A stretch of 64,000 nucleotides of DNA from Straminergon stramineum (taxonomy: Eukaryota > Streptophyta > Bryopsida > Hypnales > Calliergonaceae): assembly GCA_963920665.1 (NCBI GenBank), contig OY987265.1, forward strand, positions 16,497,001-16,561,000, written 5' to 3'. The notes below the pieces were generated by a model that saw only the letters and a list, made by a program, of their open reading frames with translations, made no database searches and was not told the origin of the DNA. A program made the position numbers and the translations under genes. Shown here piece after piece: positions 46,145 to 58,180 of the stretch; position 1 is the stretch's first letter, and every line of letters starts with the position of its first letter.

Positions 46145-47660
46145 GTCCCCTTCTTGCCTTGCTATCGAGGGCATTAGAAATCTAATAAAGAAAACTTCAC
46201 AGTATCTTAAGAGTCCATGCTAATGTTTAGCTCAAGGTGGTGTAAGGTCTAAATGTAGTGTTGAAAAGCCTTGGGACTCCCTTCTCCTTCTTCCTTTATA
46301 GGGAATTATAGAACTTCTTACATCCTAAAAAAACCCTTGGGGTGTGAAATCCCTTACAATAAGTTTATATTTCTTCAACTCCTATTTTCAATTATTAGAA
46401 AATTTAGGATTTTTTAATTTTTAATTTTGATTGATATTAAGATAAGAGATTACAAAAGATTTTTGACCATATATAACTTATTAAAATATGAAACTAAGTC
46501 AATAAAAAAAAATCAATACATGGAAGAAAAGTAAAAACAATTCAATTTTTCCAACTTTTTAAAAAATTATTTATATAATATGATAATTTTTCAAAACTTA
46601 TTACATTTTATAAAAATATATGATAATGATAGTTCTCGAATCTAAGTGAGATTTAATTTTATTGAAATTAGAAGGTTACATTTATCCTAAAAATTGTCTT
46701 ACAAGTGTTTTCTTTATACATATTGTACGCTTATTATAACTTCATAACCCATCCTTAATGACTTATTAACCACTATCCTTTCTACATATTATGTGAGTTG
46801 TTACTTGAAGAAATGTAATCAATCAAAATGAGCACTTTGTTCATTGAAAGTGTTGTTACTATACCCTTCCCAAGCTTCCTTGTTTATATTGCATAGTATT
46901 TATGTATTGTATATGGAACTCAAATGGCCTTGAAAAGCTCTCAATAGTGTCACAAATGATTGTCCATTTCATTGCCAATGAAAATCAACATATTTTCACA
47001 TTTTCTTGAAGTACGTGTTATATGGATGATGTCATTGTCAAGTCTTAGTCGTAATAGAGGTGTTCTTAACATTTGTATCATTTCTTCTTAGTGTATTTGG
47101 TGGTTATGACATATGCCAAAAGCCACTTAGCATCATGGTCTTGATGACATACTAAAGTCCAAAGCTATAAAGTAGTTTTTTGAGCCATTGTGAAGCCTTG
47201 CGTGACATTGGTAGTGATGCATTATCTTACAAACCATCCAAATTGAATGGAAATCTTTGCATTTTGGTTTCAATTGGACATGAGTTCCACCTCACTTGCA
47301 TATTTTATTTGGATGTAATAGTAATAGTGTTTAGGCACTCATAGAGACATTGGTACATCAATGTTGTTTTTATTCACACTTTGGTAGATATTGACATGAT
47401 ATGACCTTGGTAGAATCTACATGTTTCTGCACAACATACAATTATACATTCAAGAGAAGTTCTATGATTCTAATGACTCAATATTCTTAAATAAGAAATC
47501 AAAATTATAAAAGAACAATGCACTTACATACAAATTGTATCTTTCACTGTAATCCATATAGCCAAATGATGAAAAGAATCCTCAATGGATTTCAATAAAT
47601 TGTCTACACAATCTAAAGTTTAGCCACATACTATGCATTCAAAATTCTTACAAACTACTA
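46145..47660. other. AT-rich non-coding stretch
   Basis: No coding frame, array or RNA gene that I can support. It is downstream of the minus-strand LRR pseudogene. Confidence 0.4.
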
Positions 47661-47667
47661 CTGTAAA

Positions 47668-49230
47668 TCATTGGCTTGAATTTTCCAACAATAGCTTCCA
47701 CTTTGTAAACCAATCTAGGCACAAGTCATAGTTAATTTTGAAAGTGGCCTTTGCCTTAAAGCGAGGTCCAATTATGGGAGTCACATTGCATCCATCACAA
47801 GTCACTCCATAATGATAATCACCTTCGAGGCAAAAGAATTTGCCTTCAAGATTAGCCACTGAAGATGGTAGAGACGACTCAGCCAACATATAGGGTCCCA
47901 AATTTGGACAATCATTCCAAGAAAGAATCCATATTGAAGGTGTACATCCTAGATTCTTTGGTAAAGACTTTAACAAACACATCGATTCAAATTGAGTTCC
48001 ACCAATTGATACAACTTCTCAGCATCCTCTGGCAAGGCCACCAAGCTTGAACATCCAATCAAATTTAGAGTGGTCAAAGAAGACAAGTTCCCCACTTTCT
48101 TTAACAAGGCCACCAAGCTTTCACACCTACACAAATCTAGAGTGGACAAGGAAGACAAGTTCTCCACATCCTTTGGCAAGGCCTCCAAGCTTTTATACAA
48201 AGTCAAATTTAGAGTGGTCAAGGAAGACAAGTTCTCCACTTCCTTTGGCTAAGCCGCCAAGCTTGAACACCAATTTAAATCTAGAGTCCTCTAGGAAGAC
48301 AAGTTCCCCACGTCCTTTGGCAAGGCTGTTGAGCTTGAATACCCACGCAATTTTAGAGTCATTAACGAAGACAAGTTCCCCACTTCCTTTGGCAGGGCTG
48401 CCAAGCTTGAATATTCATGCAAATTTAGAGTGGTCAAGGAAGACAAGTTCCCCAATTCCTTTGGCAAGGCTGCCAAGCATGAACACAACCTCAAATCTAG
48501 AGTCCTCCAAGAAGACAAGTTCCCCACTTTCTCTGGCAAGGCCGCCAAGCTCCAACACGATCTCAAATCTAGAGTAGTCAAGGAAGACAAGCTCCCCACT
48601 TCCTTTGGCAAGGCCGCCAAGCCTGAACATTCACTCAAATTTAGAATGGTCAAGGAAGACAAGTTCCCCACTTCCTTTGGCAAGGCCACCAAGCTTGAAC
48701 ATTCACTCAAATTTAGATTGGTCAAGGATGACAAATTCCCCACTTCCTTTGGCAAGGCCGCCAAGCTCCAACACGATCTCAAATCTAGAGTGGTCAAGGA
48801 AGACCAATTTTCCACTTCCTTTGACAAGGCCACCAAGCTCCAACACAAACTAAAATCTAGAGTGGTCAAAGAAGACAAGTTCCCCACTTCCTTTGGCAGG
48901 GCCACCAAGCTTGAACATTCACTCAAATTTAGAGTGGTCAAGGACAACAAGTTCCATACTTCCTTTGGCAAGGTTGGCAAACTCCAACAACCTCTCAAAT
49001 CTAGAGTGGTCAAGGAAGACAAGTTCCCCACTTTCTCTGGCAAGGCCGCCAAGCTTGAACACTAACTCAAATCTAGAGTCCCCGAGGAAGACAAGTTCTC
49101 CACTTCCTTTGGCAAGGCCACCAAGCTTTTACACCCACTCAAATTTAGAGTGGTCAAGGAAGACAAGTTCCCCACTTCCTTTGGCAAGGCTGCCAAGCTT
49201 GAACACTAACTCAAATCTAGAGTGGTCAAG
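47668..49230 (-). pseudogene. LRR protein 3' fragment with a degenerate ZZ zinc finger, cut by the CACTA element
   Basis: Read on the minus strand, about 17 leucine-rich repeats of exactly 24 residues (GNLSSLTTLDLRGCWSLAAL type) fill 49,230-47,985. Stops are seen at TAG 49208-49206, 49064-49062, 48293-48291 and 48251-48249. A small frameshift near 47,980 leads into a last LRR (LLKSLPKNLG) and then HYGVTCDGCNVTPIIGPRF...NYDLCLDW, a ZZ finger in which the first CxxC and the YDLC cysteine remain but other zinc ligands are lost. Such LRRs are typical of NBS-LRR-type immune receptors in mosses and related plants. No NB-ARC part is present, because the 5' side is replaced at 49,231 by the transposon end. 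The host gene was probably already decaying. Confidence 0.85.
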
Positions 49231-49250
49231 CACTACAAGAAAACAGGGGT

Positions 49251-50060
49251 ACAAATGACTGCAAAGAATGACTGCTACAAAGTCATTCCGGACAAATTTG
49301 TCTTCAGAATGACTAGAGGCCCTGAAGTCATAACGGACAAGTCATTCTTGAAATGACTTCGAGTATATTATCACCATCCATTTCAGCCTTGGATGTGTTT
49401 TGGATGAGAAAAAGTTGCCGCCAGGTGAGGTGGACATGGTGGTCTTAGGGAATGCTGACTCAGTTGACCATGTGGAAAGCGTTTTTTGTTGACAAGGACA
49501 TACACGTCATCAGTCATTCAGAAGTCATTTCGAAGTTGTGAAAGTCTTTAATTTGCTGAGGTGGACAAACATGTCATTAGTCATTTGGAAGTCATTTGGA
49601 AGTCATTCGAGGGTTTAATTTGCTGAGGTGGACATCCACATCAGCAGTCATTTGGAAGTCATATTCTAGTGCTACCGCTATTGTAATTGCTAATGTGGAT
49701 GACTAAGTCAACTGACATTCGCGAGTCATTTACAAGTTCTGGTACTGTCATATTTGCGTAGGTGGAGGACCAAGACTACTGTCATTCAGATGTCATTTTA
49801 TAGTTGTGCGGCTATTTTGTATATGTCACGGTCATGCATGCGTAGAGTCATTTACTAGTCACTTGCGAGAAGCGTTTTCGACGGGGGATGGATTCTCAAG
49901 TCATTTTTATGTTGCAATGATGTTATTTCATCATAATGTGGCTTGGCATCACCAGTCATTTCTCAGTTCACGTACAGTTGAACAGGAGTTCCTCTACTTC
50001 CATACAAATGGGTGGAGGAACTTCATGTGCAGTCATTACAGAGTCATTATCTACACGCAA
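49251..50060. repeat. Left subterminal repeats of the CACTA element (AGTCATT motifs)
   Basis: More than twenty short AAGTCATT(T/C)/AATGACT motifs, in both orientations, within 0.8 kb of the terminus. Subterminal motif arrays of this kind are the binding sites of TNPA-type proteins in known En/Spm elements; that role here is inference. Confidence 0.8.
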
Positions 50061-50305
50061 ACAATGTAGGCGAATGACTGTAGCGTTACTGCTCTGTAAT
50101 TGCAACACCATTGGCTTCAGTTCTACAGCGCATGCGCAAAACAAAAGATCTAACATTCACAAAAACAAAAGTAATAAAAGGAATTGAAAAGTTAGAACGT
50201 CACTTGGTCACGAACATTTACACAAATTTAGTGGTCAGAGTTGTGTCCCACTAAATCTAGTGGTTCTGTGGCTCCTATAAGGAAGGAAATGCAGAAAAGG
50301 CTGTC

Positions 50306-50668
50306 TCAACTACACAATTTCATGAACTTGGAGTCCCAAATTGCAGAGGTATCCTTTGCATCTTCGATGTTGTGTTGGTCTGCGTCTTCTCTAGTGTACA
50401 TGAGTTGCACACCCGGATGCAAAATGTCCCGCACATCCACCTTAAACCACGTCTCTGGAATCTCCTGGAAGTGGAACTTTCGTTCCCTTGGGACACCGCT
50501 GATGACCCCTGTCGCCAGTTTCTGCCGCACGGATCGTGGGTTCATCAAAAAGACTTCATCACCTGCCTTGAACTGCACCATGTCAACCACAAAGTACTTT
50601 ATGTATGTGATTGACTCCCAACATTTAAAACGAACCACAAGTAGCTCACCACGACCAATGACTAGCAC
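50306..50668 (-). CDS. TNP1/En-Spm-like domain, last exon(s) of the minus-strand CACTA gene
   Basis: A 120-codon open frame ending at 50306. It reads GRGELLVVRFKCWESITYIK, then AGDEVFLMNPRSVRQKLATG, with a FHFQEIPETWFKVDVRDIL block that resembles the C-terminal TNP1/En-Spm-like domain of plant CACTA accessory proteins. It has no plausible start of its own, so it is probably spliced to the exon ending near 51,270. The 51,226-50,668 gap holds no coding frame and many AATGACTT motifs. Confidence 0.6.
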   Translation of the reverse strand: MLVIGRGELLVVRFKCWESITYIKYFVVDMVQFKAGDEVFLMNPRSVRQKLATGVISGVPRERKFHFQEIPETWFKVDVRDILHPGVQLMYTREDADQHNIEDAKDTSAIWDSKFMKLCS

Positions 50669-51225
50669 GTCACTTTACCGTGACTTCATATTGACTGCAA
50701 AACAACTTTTCCAGAAAACGAACTATAATTGCACTTCCGTATGACTAGAAGGTGACATCTGTAAGATCGAGTTGGACATGTACGCCATTGAAACCTTGTC
50801 TTATGACCACCCTCGGTGTACAGAACGTAAGGAACACGCACATAAAACTCGCGGAGTACATTAGTCAATCACCATTGCTACAACATATATGAGATGTACA
50901 TCTTCTAACCCCAACTTCTGTTAATTCCAGGCAAAGGGAATTTAGTGCGTGCAAGTTACCTCTTCAGTATGAAATTAAATAATACTTGGTGTATCTCTCA
51001 TATCACAGCAAGAGAGACACCTTCTGCAGACCAAAGTCGAAATGAAAGAGGTACCACTATAGGCTAGGCTTCCATAGACAACCTCGCTCTTCAGCTACTG
51101 CTTTTAAGGTACTACTACTACCACATGACTTCCTAGAGACTTAAAAATGACTTGCAATTGACTTGCTAGCCCTAGGTAACTTCAATTTCACTTCAAAATG
51201 ACTTCCTGAGCATAGGAAAATGACT

Positions 51226-53016
51226 TCAATATGACGGGAAAGGGAAATGCACATGGAAGGGCAATAAACAGACCTTCTTGCAAGGCCCGTCCCGTTTCTT
51301 CTCCGCTGCGGATGCAAGCTTCGTCCGTGTCTCCCGCTTCTGTCCTTTTCCTTGCAAACAGATGCACATAGTGTTATTTTGGGTAATGAAGTGAAGGTGA
51401 GGGGACACCCAATGAGGGAAACCAAACCGCCAGCAAGTCCCCTCACCTTCCACAATGTCAAGAAACTCATATGCACATCCAGATTGGCGTTTCAGTAGCA
51501 TTTGCCCAACGGATTCATGGCCAATTTCGGGGTACTTGGTCCGGAATGCATTGACGTCTGGACATTGATGTAGGGCCTCCAACATCGGCCACAGAAAACA
51601 TTTCAAGTACTCCTTGTCATCGCGAAGTGTGCGAAGCCATTTCACGTAAAAAGGAATATTGATGATGAAATTGGCTTCTGGATTGCACTTGACCCTACTG
51701 ATTTGACTGTCTATAATTATCGTATTGGCTGCGCTAAATGCAGGCCAAGTATCGTATACTCTAGACAAGTTCTTCCCCCTCTCAATGGACGACCCATCTT
51801 CAACGTCAGTAAGCTCACACTCATATCCAGACCAAGCAAACAAGGGGGATGCATTGATGGCACCCTTCAAGCCTCCCAGCATCGTGGGCATAACGTTTGC
51901 CAAATAATTGCCGCTCCTATTGGCCCAAAACGCTACAAAAAAATTTGCAAAACAGCGGGACAAGAATGGCTTCAGCCATGGCCTCAGAACTACTCGCCTA
52001 GACCCAGTCTTTGTAGTACTACGGATCTGACTATTTGGGTTCACCGTTGTCAAAGAACTACAGTCCAACAACGTCCCGTGGACATTAAATATGATTAATT
52101 TCGACTGCCCTGTAGTCCATCTTGTACTGAGGTTGCTAAATGCACTCGTTAGCTTGACCTCATTTGACGTACAAGGACGACTATGTGAGGCGGCTTTTAC
52201 CTTCAGTGGAGAGTGTGCTGGTCTCCTCACCTTCTTCAGGGAAGGCTCTGCTGCCCCTGCTGATTGCACAAAAGGCTCCGCTACCCCTACCAATTGCACA
52301 GAAGCCTTTCCTGTCTCTCTCATGGGGGCCTCCATAACTAATTTACTTGGAGCACCTTCCCCTACCTCAGTGACCAGTGCAACCTCTCTCTCCTGCGCAC
52401 AAGCCTTTGGTGATTGGGGGGCGGTTTCAGTATCCGCTTCCTTTTCCACAGCGCTATCTGAGGCTTCACTACCGGTCGGTGAAGGAGTCGCTGCAGCCCG
52501 TGGTTGCACTGCGTCCATGAGGGGCAATTCTGAACCCACGTTGACTCTTGCAACTTCGATGAGGTCAGTGGCGGATATGGCAGGCTCCACGATGCTGGGC
52601 ATAGTAACATTGGGAACCGGCACTGTGGACTCTTCTTCGGGAGGCGTAGCTTCTGTGGTCACTTTGGTGGGAGCGTCCATCACTGGCAAGTCGGAGTCGG
52701 AGGACAGAGTGATATCTACGGCTGTAGCTGTGACGATATCCTTCGCTACCTTGCCCACTCGCTTGTGTATACCAGCAGCGCCCAACGTCTGTTGCCCACT
52801 TCTGTGGTTGTTCTCCAAAGCTGACTGAGTGATGGATGGGTTGCCGTCATCCATTTGCTTTGTCTTCCCCCAAAAGCATTGGAACATCGATTGCAAGTCG
52901 TCTATTGCTTCAACCTGGGCTGCCGAGGTGGCTAGGAATTCGGTGAACTTCATGTCGACATTATTCTTCCAGGACTCCATGGCTGACCACCTAGATGATT
53001 CAGCTTCCCCCACCAC
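51226..53016 (-). CDS. CACTA accessory protein exon with NIF/FCP1-like (HAD) pseudo-phosphatase domain
   Basis: The open frame is 596 codons. Residues 1-300 are low-complexity, Ala/Val/Glu/Pro-rich, with a short helical start (WKNNVDMKFTEFLATSAAQV). From about 305 the sequence fits the plant NLI-interacting-factor/FCP1-like HAD family: KLIIFNVHGTLLD (~306-318), VLRPWLKPFLSRCF, FVAFWANRSG, IIIDSQ (~434), then DDKEYLKCFLWPMLEAL and NAFRTKYPEIG. In active members motif I is DxDGT and motif III has DD. Here motif I reads NVHGT and motif III reads DS, so the nucleophile Asp is missing and no phosphatase activity is expected. A donor AAGAAG|GTCTGT near 51,270 may end the exon before the printed stop. 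Confidence 0.7.
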   Translation of the reverse strand: MVGEAESSRWSAMESWKNNVDMKFTEFLATSAAQVEAIDDLQSMFQCFWGKTKQMDDGNPSITQSALENNHRSGQQTLGAAGIHKRVGKVAKDIVTATAVDITLSSDSDLPVMDAPTKVTTEATPPEEESTVPVPNVTMPSIVEPAISATDLIEVARVNVGSELPLMDAVQPRAAATPSPTGSEASDSAVEKEADTETAPQSPKACAQEREVALVTEVGEGAPSKLVMEAPMRETGKASVQLVGVAEPFVQSAGAAEPSLKKVRRPAHSPLKVKAASHSRPCTSNEVKLTSAFSNLSTRWTTGQSKLIIFNVHGTLLDCSSLTTVNPNSQIRSTTKTGSRRVVLRPWLKPFLSRCFANFFVAFWANRSGNYLANVMPTMLGGLKGAINASPLFAWSGYECELTDVEDGSSIERGKNLSRVYDTWPAFSAANTIIIDSQISRVKCNPEANFIINIPFYVKWLRTLRDDKEYLKCFLWPMLEALHQCPDVNAFRTKYPEIGHESVGQMLLKRQSGCAYEFLDIVEGEGTCWRFGFPHWVSPHLHFITQNNTMCICLQGKGQKRETRTKLASAAEKKRDGPCKKVCLLPFHVHFPFPSY

Positions 53017-53384
53017 CTACTCACCGATGCGTGGACCACAAACCAACGAAGTCAAGTAGTTGTCATTCACTAGTCGCTGAAATGACTTAGAAATGACTAT
53101 GCGACTCTTACATGACTACAGAAACACTCCATACAAGTGCCAGTCATACTTCACGACTTCCAATGACACGGCTATGACTACATTGTAGGTAAACCATGCA
53201 TTCCTACCGCATTGCGATTGTGACACGAAAATATGTGCGCTCTACAGGAGAAATCCAATGAATTAAATAGAAACTTACAGTTGTCACAGCTGCACTAGAC
53301 GCAATTGACCGCCTTCCCGCAGCTAGGTCTGTAATGCCTGGACTTGTTTCCCTCCCTTCCCTCTACAGAAGTACCGTTAGTTAC

Positions 53385-54874
53385 TTAGTGTTTGGGGGCT
53401 CCCAATTCAAACCATTGCACACAATGGAATCCATGTCTGAAATTTCTGAAATGCACACTCATGCTATGATGTGAAGAACGGGAAGAGTGAAGTCTAAACT
53501 TACCATTTGCACGTCCTTCCCAGCTCTCCCTTTCCTCCCAACCAATGCGTAATTTTTCACGTTTTGACGTGCTACTGTCATCTTCTGCGCATCCGTCTTC
53601 CAGTAGGCTATCAACCTTTTCCATTGGTCGTCGTTCACGTGAATAGGTGCTGTCTCCTAGCCTTTCAACCACTTGACTTTCAACCGAGACCTCTCTGATT
53701 TCAGAAATCTGGTCACTGACGTCCTGAATCCGACCAAGCTGATTGGATGGCCTACGTACTCAAATTCGTTGTCTAGGGCATCTCTTAATTTCTGAAGTGT
53801 GTGCGGCTTATGCTTGGACCAATCCACCACGCTCATGTCTAGAATTTTAGGGACAAAGTCACGAATTGCTTCATCCCACACATTTTTCCCCTCACATGTA
53901 GCGTCCACTTCGCCACCTTCCAGTACGAATACCCGGTTTGGTTTCGTGCCTGCTGTGAGTCGTTGTCGACTCTCCAAGTCGTATGCATGTCGTCTCTTTC
54001 GTCTGCAAACTCGGTCATCCGTGTCTTGGGATGCTGCCGCTCCTACTGCACCCTGTACACCAGTTTGTCCAGGCCAGGAACTTGAATATGGCTGTGGGGG
54101 TCCGGAGTTCCACGGAGGTGGTGCCTGTGTTTGGCTAGGCATCCACTGCCCCGGGACCCACGACCAACCTGGTTGCTGGTAAGAAGCACGCTCCTGTGCG
54201 GGAGGCGGGAGGAGGGCTGGCTTTGGTGGCGATATTGCCACAGGGGCCGCTTTTCTCCTCTTCGTTCTGCGGTCCAGCAGGGGCTCCGTCGGCTCCGATT
54301 CCTCGTCGCTGGAGTCGAAGACATGACGCTCCGCAGCTGCCCAACAAAACATCCCCAAATGATTTGTCAATTACTACAAGTTCTTGTTTTCCTTGGGCTA
54401 TAATGTGCGGTACTAAACGCATTGGTAAGGAAAACCAAGCAGGACATCCCTTATATGCACAGCAAAGCACCACGAAAATGAAAAATAAACAACATTGCAG
54501 ACCTGAACCTAGACTACAATCCCAATGCCACTATGAGAATGCCTAACCCTTCTCCGCAACTGCAATGTGGCATGCAGGAGCACTCAAAATTGAGGCTCAA
54601 GGCTGGAAGTCGCATTCAATAATCACAGCCTGTACAAGCGTCTAAATGCATCCCCAATGCATTCTGAATTTTGAGTTGGGGATCCCCTAAACCCTAACCC
54701 CAATTGTAGAGCACGAACAAGGAAGCGTGATGCCAATTTACCTACGGCAAGTGCATACACGTTGGATTGCCGCTCAATATGGCTACAAGTAATTGCGAGA
54801 TTCATCATACCTTCTGCGAGGGACGCGTCGTTGGACTCCGTCGCCTCTGACGAAGAATCGTGGCCGCTACTCAT
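53385..54874 (-). CDS. TNPA-like 5' exons of the minus-strand CACTA gene
   Basis: Exon 1 starts at ATG 54874 (MSSGHDSSSEATESNDASLA) and ends at 54742 before GTAAATT, phase 1. Exon 2 begins at 54336 after TTGGGCAG; the joined codon (G|CT) gives ALAV-AAERHVFDSSDEESEP. Exon 2 has a basic patch, a Pro/Gln/Trp-rich linker, then a compact domain (KNVWDEAIRDFVPKILDMSV, then EFEYVGHPISLVGFRTSVTR) of a type I recall from plant CACTA/Ptta-like elements. At about 53,660 the frame must shift by one to continue (VERLGDSTYSRERRPMEKVD) up to GCAAATG|GTAAGT. A further candidate exon lies at 53,363-53,280. The frame change suggests a small indel or an intron that I could not resolve. Confidence 0.6.
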
Positions 54875-57800
54875 GGCGCTCCCCTCTTGAATGCGTCCCC
54901 CGCCGCCACTATCAGTGCGCGCCTTCGTTTTCCGGAGTCTTCAAAGAACCCGACGCTTGGAACTCCTGCGGAGAGGTGGAGGATCCGTCTTCGCAGTACC
55001 CAACTGCGTTGCTTGCTTGTGCTTGGCCAACTCTAAGTTACTGCACAGCAGACGACAAATACTCAGCGGAGTCACTGGAACTTGGCAGCAAAACAAATAG
55101 CATCCGTTGCTACAGAAGCACGACTCAGGAGGCGACACAAAAAATCAATACACAAAGGCCAGAGAATGGTTAGGGTTTCGACCCCAACTGTCACACTATG
55201 CAGTGTAGTGTACTAGGCTTGGGTAGCTTCCACGTGGCCGTCAAGGTAGGAATAGACGGTGCCGGGTGTTCCACCACCATGCGTCAACTACTACCTCACT
55301 TACGCGAGACTTATAAATGACAGTGGAAGTGACGACGGAAGTAGAAGTCATGAAGAATGACTACAAACTGACTTAAGAATGACAATAGGAAAACTTCAGT
55401 GTCGATGGACGCCAATGCACTTGTCTTCTAATGCAGAAACCCTAGCAGCACGCTGCCTTTCCGTCTCGGGAACTGTGCCAACGTTAATTTCTTCAACAGA
55501 AGAAATGAAAGCGGAAATTTGTGAGTTCACTACTCCTGCTGTAATCTTCAAAGATCATTTACAGAAGACATCCCTCTATCGTCATGCATTGTATTAGTTT
55601 CAGGTGGAATGCTACAAAGGATTACTACCTCAAACCATGAACGTTGTTGCATTGCATCTGCAGGAGGTACAACACGTTCAGGGTACTTACAACTCTTGCT
55701 TCGCCAGCATAATGGGGGCAATTGCCTTCTGCATCCTGGCGACATTGCGATCTTGGAGGAGTTCATATTCCGTTTTCTCATGCGGCGGGCTCTCCATCGA
55801 CAAATCGGAAGTCCTTTCTACACAGTAAGTCACCTCTACTGGAAAGCTGCTCTACTTCTCCTCTTCTTATACGCACTATACTCTAATTCTCTATTTAGAA
55901 AACATTCATCAGATCCAGTACCTCCAGTGAAATGCAATTGGAGCTGTGGCGGCGGGAGAGAGGCGACGGTGCTATCCCTTGGGCGCTTCAGTTTGTCCGG
56001 GGAGGCTAGTTGGAAGGAAGGTCCTGCTCCAAATGCAATGTGTGAGGACTATTTAGTTTTCTTGAGTTAGAGAGAAGAAGTTGTAGGCATGATGAGTGCG
56101 GCCAAATTTGGTGGCTCCTAATTAATTCTTGGAATCCGCAATTACTCCAACGCAACCCTTTGAGTGGAGAAAGTGCACGTTTCTGATCTTTCCCTGATTT
56201 GCGCTTGAGTGCAGTAAGTTCCCTACCAATGATTAACTATGGAATCATGATTAAGGTTTAATCCTTATAGATTTGTAGTCTTCGTTGACTGTAAGTACTT
56301 CCCCCAAAATAAGCTCCACCCTTTAGGCGGAAATACTCAGGGTTCCTACAAACTAAGAAGTTTGTTACTTAAATATGACTTCTGAAAGTCATATTCAAGT
56401 GGGAACTTGCTTATAGTGACTCGTACGTCACTAGTAGAAGTCATATTGAAGTCTACAGTTGCATATATTGACTCTGACGTGACTTGCTGAAGTTATTTAG
56501 TACTACCATCCCAATGCACTCTGAAAAAGTTATCGTACTCTACCATAGGAGACTTGTTAACTTCCCAAGGCTTTATCCTCATTCTATAGTTACACTTCTG
56601 GAGGACGCTGAATAAGGATCATGGGAAAAAAATTGTACAACAAAACGAAGTGCATGGCCTCTATTTCCAGGTTAGTCTACCCTGAAGCTACAGTTGCTTA
56701 TGAAAGAGTTGGTTTAGGGTGGCTTACGAGAATGTTCAGCAATGACGATGCCTACACAAGTTCCATTCACATTGAAAGGAATATGTGCAATGCCTAATGC
56801 TCTTGCCATGTTTTGCGTTGTGACAGAATTGGAACACTACTTCTCACACCTTCATAGATTGTTGCTTCTCTACAATTGAATTGCCACTGAAGTAATAAAA
56901 CTTCCTCAATTTACTTGTAGTTGTTTTGTGAGAGACAGGTATTGAACCCCATCGACCAGAAAGAAACTTGTATTACAGTTCTTAGTATTCTTGTGGAGGA
57001 AGAGTTTGTATGTAAAACATCACCCTGACTAAAATGCCCAAAAACAGAGTCCTGAAAGTTGCCCCATTGTTCCTTAGGAAAACACCTAGATTGGTGACCC
57101 CTGAATCCAACCAGGATCGGGGAGATCGGTACGCTACAAGTGGTCCACAGAGGACACCTCATTTGCCAGACATGTCTACAGAGGTTGATCCTAAGCCTTC
57201 CGTGCCAGCAATATGTATTGTAGGAGACACACGTACGCACGTGGTTTGGTTTTAGTCGGAAGTTCTTCGCTTTAATCAAAGCCCCAGTTTTCTGCTCTCA
57301 ATTGTTTTGAAGTCCATGATTTTGAGGGAGGTGATGTATTCCTTCAAAGTTCTAGGACAAGTTGTTCCTCCCATGTTCAATTTCGAGTCATTCACTTCCA
57401 AGCCGAAAGTCAGTTTCCGAGCTTGGGTGGAGGAGGCACTCCGTCAAGGAATAGGTACAGAAAGAAATGGCTTCAGTGCATTCACTGAAATCAAAGTTTG
57501 CACTACGGTGTTAGTTACTGTAGAAGGGTTGTCTCTTCCCAGGAGCAAGAAAATTTCTATGGCAGAGTTGTTACAAATAACCACGTAATAATGGAATGGG
57601 GAGAGTATGTTCCTCATAATTTTCCAGTATCATTCAAATCCCAGTACAACATGGATTGATGTCATTCTCAATTCCCCTGAACCACGAAATAAAGTAGTTG
57701 CTTTGTCGAACTTTGAGAAGCGGCAAAATAAATGTTTGTTGAACGTCATTCCCACTCGCCCTGAATAGAAGAATTATGTGGTCTTCTCCCAATGAATCGC

Positions 57801-58180
57801 CTAATTTCACCCTCATTTCCATCCAAATGAATATCCTAATTTAATTAGGAAGTTAGGGTATTGCAGTCGTCAATGCAGTCCTTTATTGTGGAAGCTAGGT
57901 AGTATTGCAGTCGACGTAAAGCAATTCAGTCATTTAGAAGTCATTATATAGTTATGACTCTTTGCTTATTGTAGACATGAAGAAGTCATGACGTAGTATC
58001 TAAAGACACATAGAAGTCATTTACAAGTGAAGTAAGTCATATTGAAGTTGCATAGATTATACTACACAGAATTGTAGCATAATTACAGTGTCGATGTACA
58101 ATTGAGGGTAGCTCTGACAATCACCGTACGCGCTAATTTTAGGTACCAACAGGAAGACTGAAATTCGAATCCCCGAGGAC
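54875..58180. promoter_or_regulatory. Divergent intergenic region between the TNPA-like and TNP2 genes
   Basis: This 3.3-kb stretch holds several short plus-strand open frames (55,609-56,070; 57,034-57,255; 57,307-57,588) that resemble nothing I know. AGTCAT motifs cluster at 55.3, 56.3-56.5 and 57.9-58.05 kb. It should contain both promoters of the element, but I could not place a convincing TATA box. Some short frames may be 5' exons of the TNP2 gene or of captured sequence. Confidence 0.4.

Noticed and set aside
45747..46185. Pro/Arg/Asp-rich open frames of 75-131 codons
   Set aside because: They translate the GGACGG-type repeat, with no independent support.
48047..49258. Long plus-strand open frames (up to 211 codons) with repeats such as KEDKFPTSFGKAAKL
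   Set aside because: They are the antisense of the 72-bp LRR-coding repeat; the minus strand gives true LRR consensus.
51703..52828. Plus-strand open frames of 131 and 245 codons
   Set aside because: Shadows of the minus-strand NIF-like exon, in low-complexity GC-richer DNA; no recognisable motif.
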